Assembly: GCA_009760855.2 (NCBI GenBank)
Contig: WPIO01000189.1
Span: 266,001 to 330,000, forward strand
Direction of reading: 5' to 3'
From: Cristatella mucedo
Lineage: Eukaryota; Bryozoa; Phylactolaemata; Cristatellidae
DNA: 64,000 nucleotides
Of the stretch, positions 60,430 to 64,000 are shown one piece after another. How positions within the stretch are numbered: the stretch's first letter is position 1; every line of letters starts with the position of its first letter. The notes under the pieces are model-generated. The model did no database searches. It worked only from the letters and a program-made list of their open reading frames with translations, and was not told the origin of the DNA. The translations under genes and the position numbers were made by a program.

Positions 60430-60795
60430 GGGCTACGGCCCGCCTACTGTGAGATCTGGCCGCTTTCCAGTGAGAGATCTAGCAGCTCTCTAGCGTGATC
60501 TCTCACTTGATCTCTCACGTGGCCTCTTTATAGCGAGATCTTGAGAAATACGCACGAGAAATACGCAGCTCTGAGTCTGCTCATCTTGAGAAATACGCAG
60601 CTCACGAGTGAAATACGGCCGTTCTCCAGCGAGATGTGGCTGCTTTCTAGTGAGATCTGGCTGCATTCTAGCTAGATCTGGCTGCTTTCCAGTGAGATCT
60701 GGCTGCTTTCTAGCTAGATCTGGCTGCGTTCTGGTGACGTCTAGCCGTTGTATAGTGAGATCTGGCCCCTTTCTAGCGAGATCTGGCCGCGCTCA
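60430..60795. repeat. 21-bp minisatellite
   Basis: Degenerate units of about 21 bp (GAGATCTGGCTGCTTTCTAG and variants). One frame reads seven-residue repeats SGCFLAR, SGCILAR, SGCFPVR. The left part (60430-60605) is more disordered. Confidence 0.85.
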
Positions 60796-61169
60796 GTCAC
60801 TCAGTTCGCTCTGGGGAAGGTCGGAGGTTGCACAGGTCCTGCACCTTGGCTTCTCTTCCCGGAAGCTGCGAGCTGGCGAGGCTGCCGCTCAAAATCGGCT
60901 CTGCCAGCACATCTGGGTTGAAATCTGGGTGTCATGTTCCAATGTGACCTTTCGTTAGACGACCACATCGGCTCCTCAATCAAGTCTGCCGACTTTTAGC
61001 TACCTAACATTGCTAAAATTCGGGCTTGTTTAGATAAGGATACCAAATTCAAGTTGGTCCCTGCATTTGTGACATCCCACTTTAACTTTTGTAACTCACT
61101 GCTTGCTGGCCTACCGGCCTGTACACTCAGGCGCTTACAGCTGGTGCAAAACTCAGCAGCTAGGCTTGT

Positions 61170-61778
61170 ATGTATGTATGTATGTATCTCCTCCTGGAAC
61201 TCCACAAAGTCATAAAGACCATGTGGGTGTTACGCAGGAGAGTTTTGTATAGCGAACTCGCAGCCTAAGCGGCTTTCGGTACGCATTCGGTACCCAACAG
61301 ACTTCGTCTCACGCAACAAAGAGAAAGTGGGAAGCATAGCAGAGTCAGGAGAGCAGTTGAGGTAATCAGTAGCATGGAAGTAGCAGCTCAGGACCGCTGA
61401 AAAGGATGAGCCATAGTCGGCAGCAGGAGAGTTATTGCCGTTTCGTAAGAATTGTGGAAGCGAGTTCCACAGTCTAGGACCTGCAGAGCCAAAGCTTCTG
61501 TCGCCAACGGTCTTTAAGCGGAGGAATGGAACAGCTAATTTATTGTCCACACAGAACCTTAGGGCGCGAAGAAGCTGAAACCGGTGCAGCAGTTCAGCTA
61601 GGTACGAAGGAGCCAAGCCGTGGCGGGCCTTGTGGGTCAGCGTAAAAACTTTGCTCTGTATCCGCTGCTCAACCGGCATCCACACTAGCTCTTTTAGCAA
61701 CGGAGACACGTGCTCAAACCTCTGGAACTTGAAGACTAGCCTTGCAGCCATATTCTTAGTCAGATGCAGTGGCCTAGT
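61170..61778 (-). mobile_element. LINE family B copy nested in family A
   Basis: Minus strand. (ATGT)n at the 3' end, then the C-terminal RT domain in one open stretch (MAARLVFKFQRFEHVSPLLK to CEFAIQNSPA, 61755-61230). Sits inside the SAARLV codons of a family A copy. Confidence 0.92.
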
Positions 61779-62321
61779 TGCTTTGTCTGTCGTGAGCGTT
61801 GCAGTTGCCACATCACACCACTTCTCGCCGACCTGCACTGGCTACCAGTCAAGCAACGGATCGACTTCAAGGTTTTGCCGCTCACTTTTAGGTCACTTCA
61901 TTCTTTGGCTCCAGCCTACCTATCAGATCTACTGCCCGCCAGGCTAAGCATCGTACCAGTCGCTTTTCGGAATTCAACTGTTTACTTATACCTCATATAA
62001 ATCTCAAATACTTTGGAGACCATGCATTTAGTTCGTTTGCTCCCAAAACCAGGAACTCACTCCCGACTTGCGTCAAAACATCCCCTGACTTGACCAAATT
62101 TAAAAAGAAATTAAAATCGCACCTATATATGACAGCATATAGTGGGTCCCTGTGATTCGTCCTTTATGTGCTTATTCGTGTTGACACTGTGCATGCTGCC
62201 ACTAACCAAACTTGTGTGCTGACCCTGTGCATGGCACCCTTAACGATGTTATTCATGTTGTTTATGAAGCGCGATACCACTAACCGTTCGATCGTGTTTC
62301 CTTTGCAGTAAGTGTAAGTGC

Positions 62322-62322
62322 C

Positions 62323-62395
<73 letters not shown>
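62322..62395. repeat. GA microsatellite inside a LINE tail
   Basis: (GA)n of about 36 units at exactly the place where other family A copies have CTAGAGAGAGATTGAG. Confidence 0.95.
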
Positions 62396-62398
<3 letters not shown>

Positions 62399-62717
62399 TT
62401 GAGTTCTCTGAGGGCGCTTTATCAAGTGTGCTATTATTGTTATTATAACATGCCATCTTGAGGCTCCCGACGCGAAGAGCCACGAAGGTCATCTGCCACG
62501 AAGGTCGCACGCTATGGCGGTGAGTGACTTGTAGCCGAGGGACTGCTTCGGACCAGCCACGCTTTCAACATGCACGTCATCTCGACACGCCTCCCCCCGA
62601 GTGACTGCTGAAAAGCGTGCGCGTCACGAAGAAAAATTGCCCGGTTATACTCTTTTTGTTTTAACCTTGTCACAGACATCTTCCACTGTCATGGAGCTCC
62701 ACCATCTTATTCGAGCA

Positions 62718-62718
<1 letters not shown>

Positions 62719-62793
<75 letters not shown>
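62719..62793. repeat. CGG trinucleotide repeat
   Basis: About 25 uninterrupted GGC units. Confidence 0.97.
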
Positions 62794-63040
62794 ATGGCGC
62801 CCTAGACGTGCGCCCGGTCGCTCGCGTCGTGCGCGCTCGCCGGCTCGCCACGTCACCGCATCATGCGACTCGCTAAGCGGCGCTAGTCAAAAAATTGAAG
62901 GGCGCTTAGCGGGACGCTTAGCTGTGTTCAGCACTCTTACGACGGCTAATCCCTCTGTGCTGCGTGTGTGTACCTTCCATTCCACCGTCGCCAAATTGTC
63001 TATCTTTGCAGCCAGCCAACGGCGCTAGCGGCGAGCCGCG

Positions 63041-63238
63041 GAAGCAGGGCGGACGGAGGGCGGAAGCAGGGCGGACGGAGGGCGGAAGCAGGGCGGAAGT
63101 AGGGCGGAAGCAGGGCGGAGGCAGGGCGGAAGCAGGGCGGAAGCAGGGCGGACGGAGGGCGGAAGCAGGGCGGAAGCAGCGCCGAAGCAGCGCGGAAGCA
63201 GGGTGGAAGCAGGGCGGAAGCAGCGCGGAGGCAGCGCG
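63041..63238. repeat. 11-bp GC-rich minisatellite
   Basis: About 18 tandem units of GCGGAAGCAGG with variants GCGGACGGAGG, GCGGAAGTAGG and GCGGAGGCAGG. The long open frames on both strands here follow from the repeat. Confidence 0.95.
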
Positions 63239-63239
63239 C

Positions 63240-64000
63240 CGCAGCCGCTTTTATGGCACGATCGCATCGTTCGCCATTTCGCCGTTGCCGCATCGACGAT
63301 AGGCGAAGCAGGTGGATGCAGAAGCGGAGCGCCGCCGCCGCCGCGCGGAAACGCTCAGAGCCCTGTCTCCCGACGCTCGACGGGTGACGTGAGCACCGCT
63401 CGGTGGCACTGCAGCCGAGCGATGCGTGCCCGACTCGTAGAGTTCCGGTTCCGGTGCACTCCACCCTCCCCCCGCTAAGAGCAGCTCGCGCGGTTCGCTC
63501 GAGCGGAAGCAATCGCAACGCGTCGAGCCGTGCCGAGCGAGCCGCCTCCCGCGCGTCGTGCGGGCGAGAGTGAAAATCAATGCTGTTATGTTGAGATCGG
63601 CTTGGCGCATTGCGGCCGCCATTGTGAACTTGCGAATCTGGCTCCAGTCTGCCATCTACAGCTATCGCCACAGCTAGTTGCCAGCGACCAAAATAAGGAA
63701 GCGCGTCTCGCCTGCTCGTCGTCGACCTTCGTCTGCTCGTCGTCGACCTTCGTCTGCTCGACCTCGACATTCGTCTTTTTCTACCCTCGGCAACCGACTT
63801 CGGCAATGTCGGCAGCTGTCTCGGCGCGCCCCCCATCGAGCGGCCCACTCGGCCAGAGGGCGCTGGCTGCCGCGCGCATTCCTTTTCCGTGCGGATCGCG
63901 CGAGCCGGCGAGTGTTCCGCCCGCTCTTCTCCGCCAGAGCAAAACTTGGCGGAAGAGCGCGCCGTGCGACGCGCCGGCCGCAGTCGCCGCACGGCGCGCC
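63240..64000. other. GC-rich right edge, no gene recognised
   Basis: CpG-dense sequence with a small repeat of CGTCGACCTTCGTCTGCTCG near 63720-63765. It could be a promoter/5' UTR of a gene to the right; unsupported. Confidence 0.3.

Larger units (their letters stand above)
60885..62440 (+). mobile_element. LINE family A copy split by a family B copy
   Basis: The left part, 60885-61169, has the GVMFQ..SLDDHI region up to the site encoding NSAARL. The right part, 61779-62440, resumes with CRERCSCHITPLLADLHWLP and runs to the tail and ATT-like end. The tail holds an expanded GA tract. Confidence 0.92.

Noticed and set aside
63000-63992. 330-codon minus-strand open frame, the longest in the window
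   Set aside because: It runs through the 11-bp minisatellite and CpG-rich DNA where stops are rare. No known domain, and the composition follows the repeat.

Overview
This window is animal nuclear DNA, most likely from an invertebrate bilaterian. The evidence is split genes with GT-AG introns, coding exons rich in G/C at third codon positions, and dense intronic and intergenic retroelements and microsatellites. Nothing prokaryotic is present. The species cannot be named from the sequence. Three genes were assembled by hand from exon similarity, splice sites and reading-phase agreement, all judged against remembered vertebrate family sequences.

Layout. Positions 1-11.3 kb hold mostly simple repeats (long GA/CT, GT, CA tracts) and old retroelement tails. 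Positions 11.3-24.7 kb (+) hold an angiomotin-family gene: eight coding exons are visible, with a PPEY motif (a WW-domain ligand for YAP-type proteins) in the N-terminal exon and the conserved angiomotin coiled coil in the later ones. The 5' end was not found. Positions 24.7-38.6 kb hold LINE and SINE copies and a hAT element of the SPIN/OposCharlie type with its target-site duplication. Positions 38.6-46.9 kb (+) hold a complete-looking TFAP4 (AP-4) bHLH-zipper gene in five coding exons, with a candidate poly(A) signal near 48.09 kb. Positions 55.0-50.2 kb (-) hold a complete TRAPPC1 (BET5-type TRAPP subunit) gene in four coding exons, convergent with TFAP4. Positions 55-64 kb hold more LINE copies, several mini- and microsatellites, a CGG repeat and one unrecognised candidate first exon.

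Repeat biology. Two degenerate LINE families recur. Family A is CR1/L2-like, has an (ATT)n tail, and ends in a conserved hairpin-like 3' tail. Family B is a related C-terminal RT-domain family whose 3' end lies beside TACA/ATGT-type repeats. One set of tRNA-headed SINEs appears to share the family A tail, which suggests a LINE/SINE partnership. Several nested insertions are readable to the base. No intact autonomous element was found.

The genes are not a functional cluster. They serve Hippo/cell-junction signalling (angiomotin), E-box transcription control (TFAP4) and ER-Golgi trafficking (TRAPPC1). I found no convincing new biological system. The best leads are the SPIN-like hAT copy, a 99-nt in-frame intron in angiomotin, a 113-bp near-perfect palindrome and the LINE/SINE shared tail.
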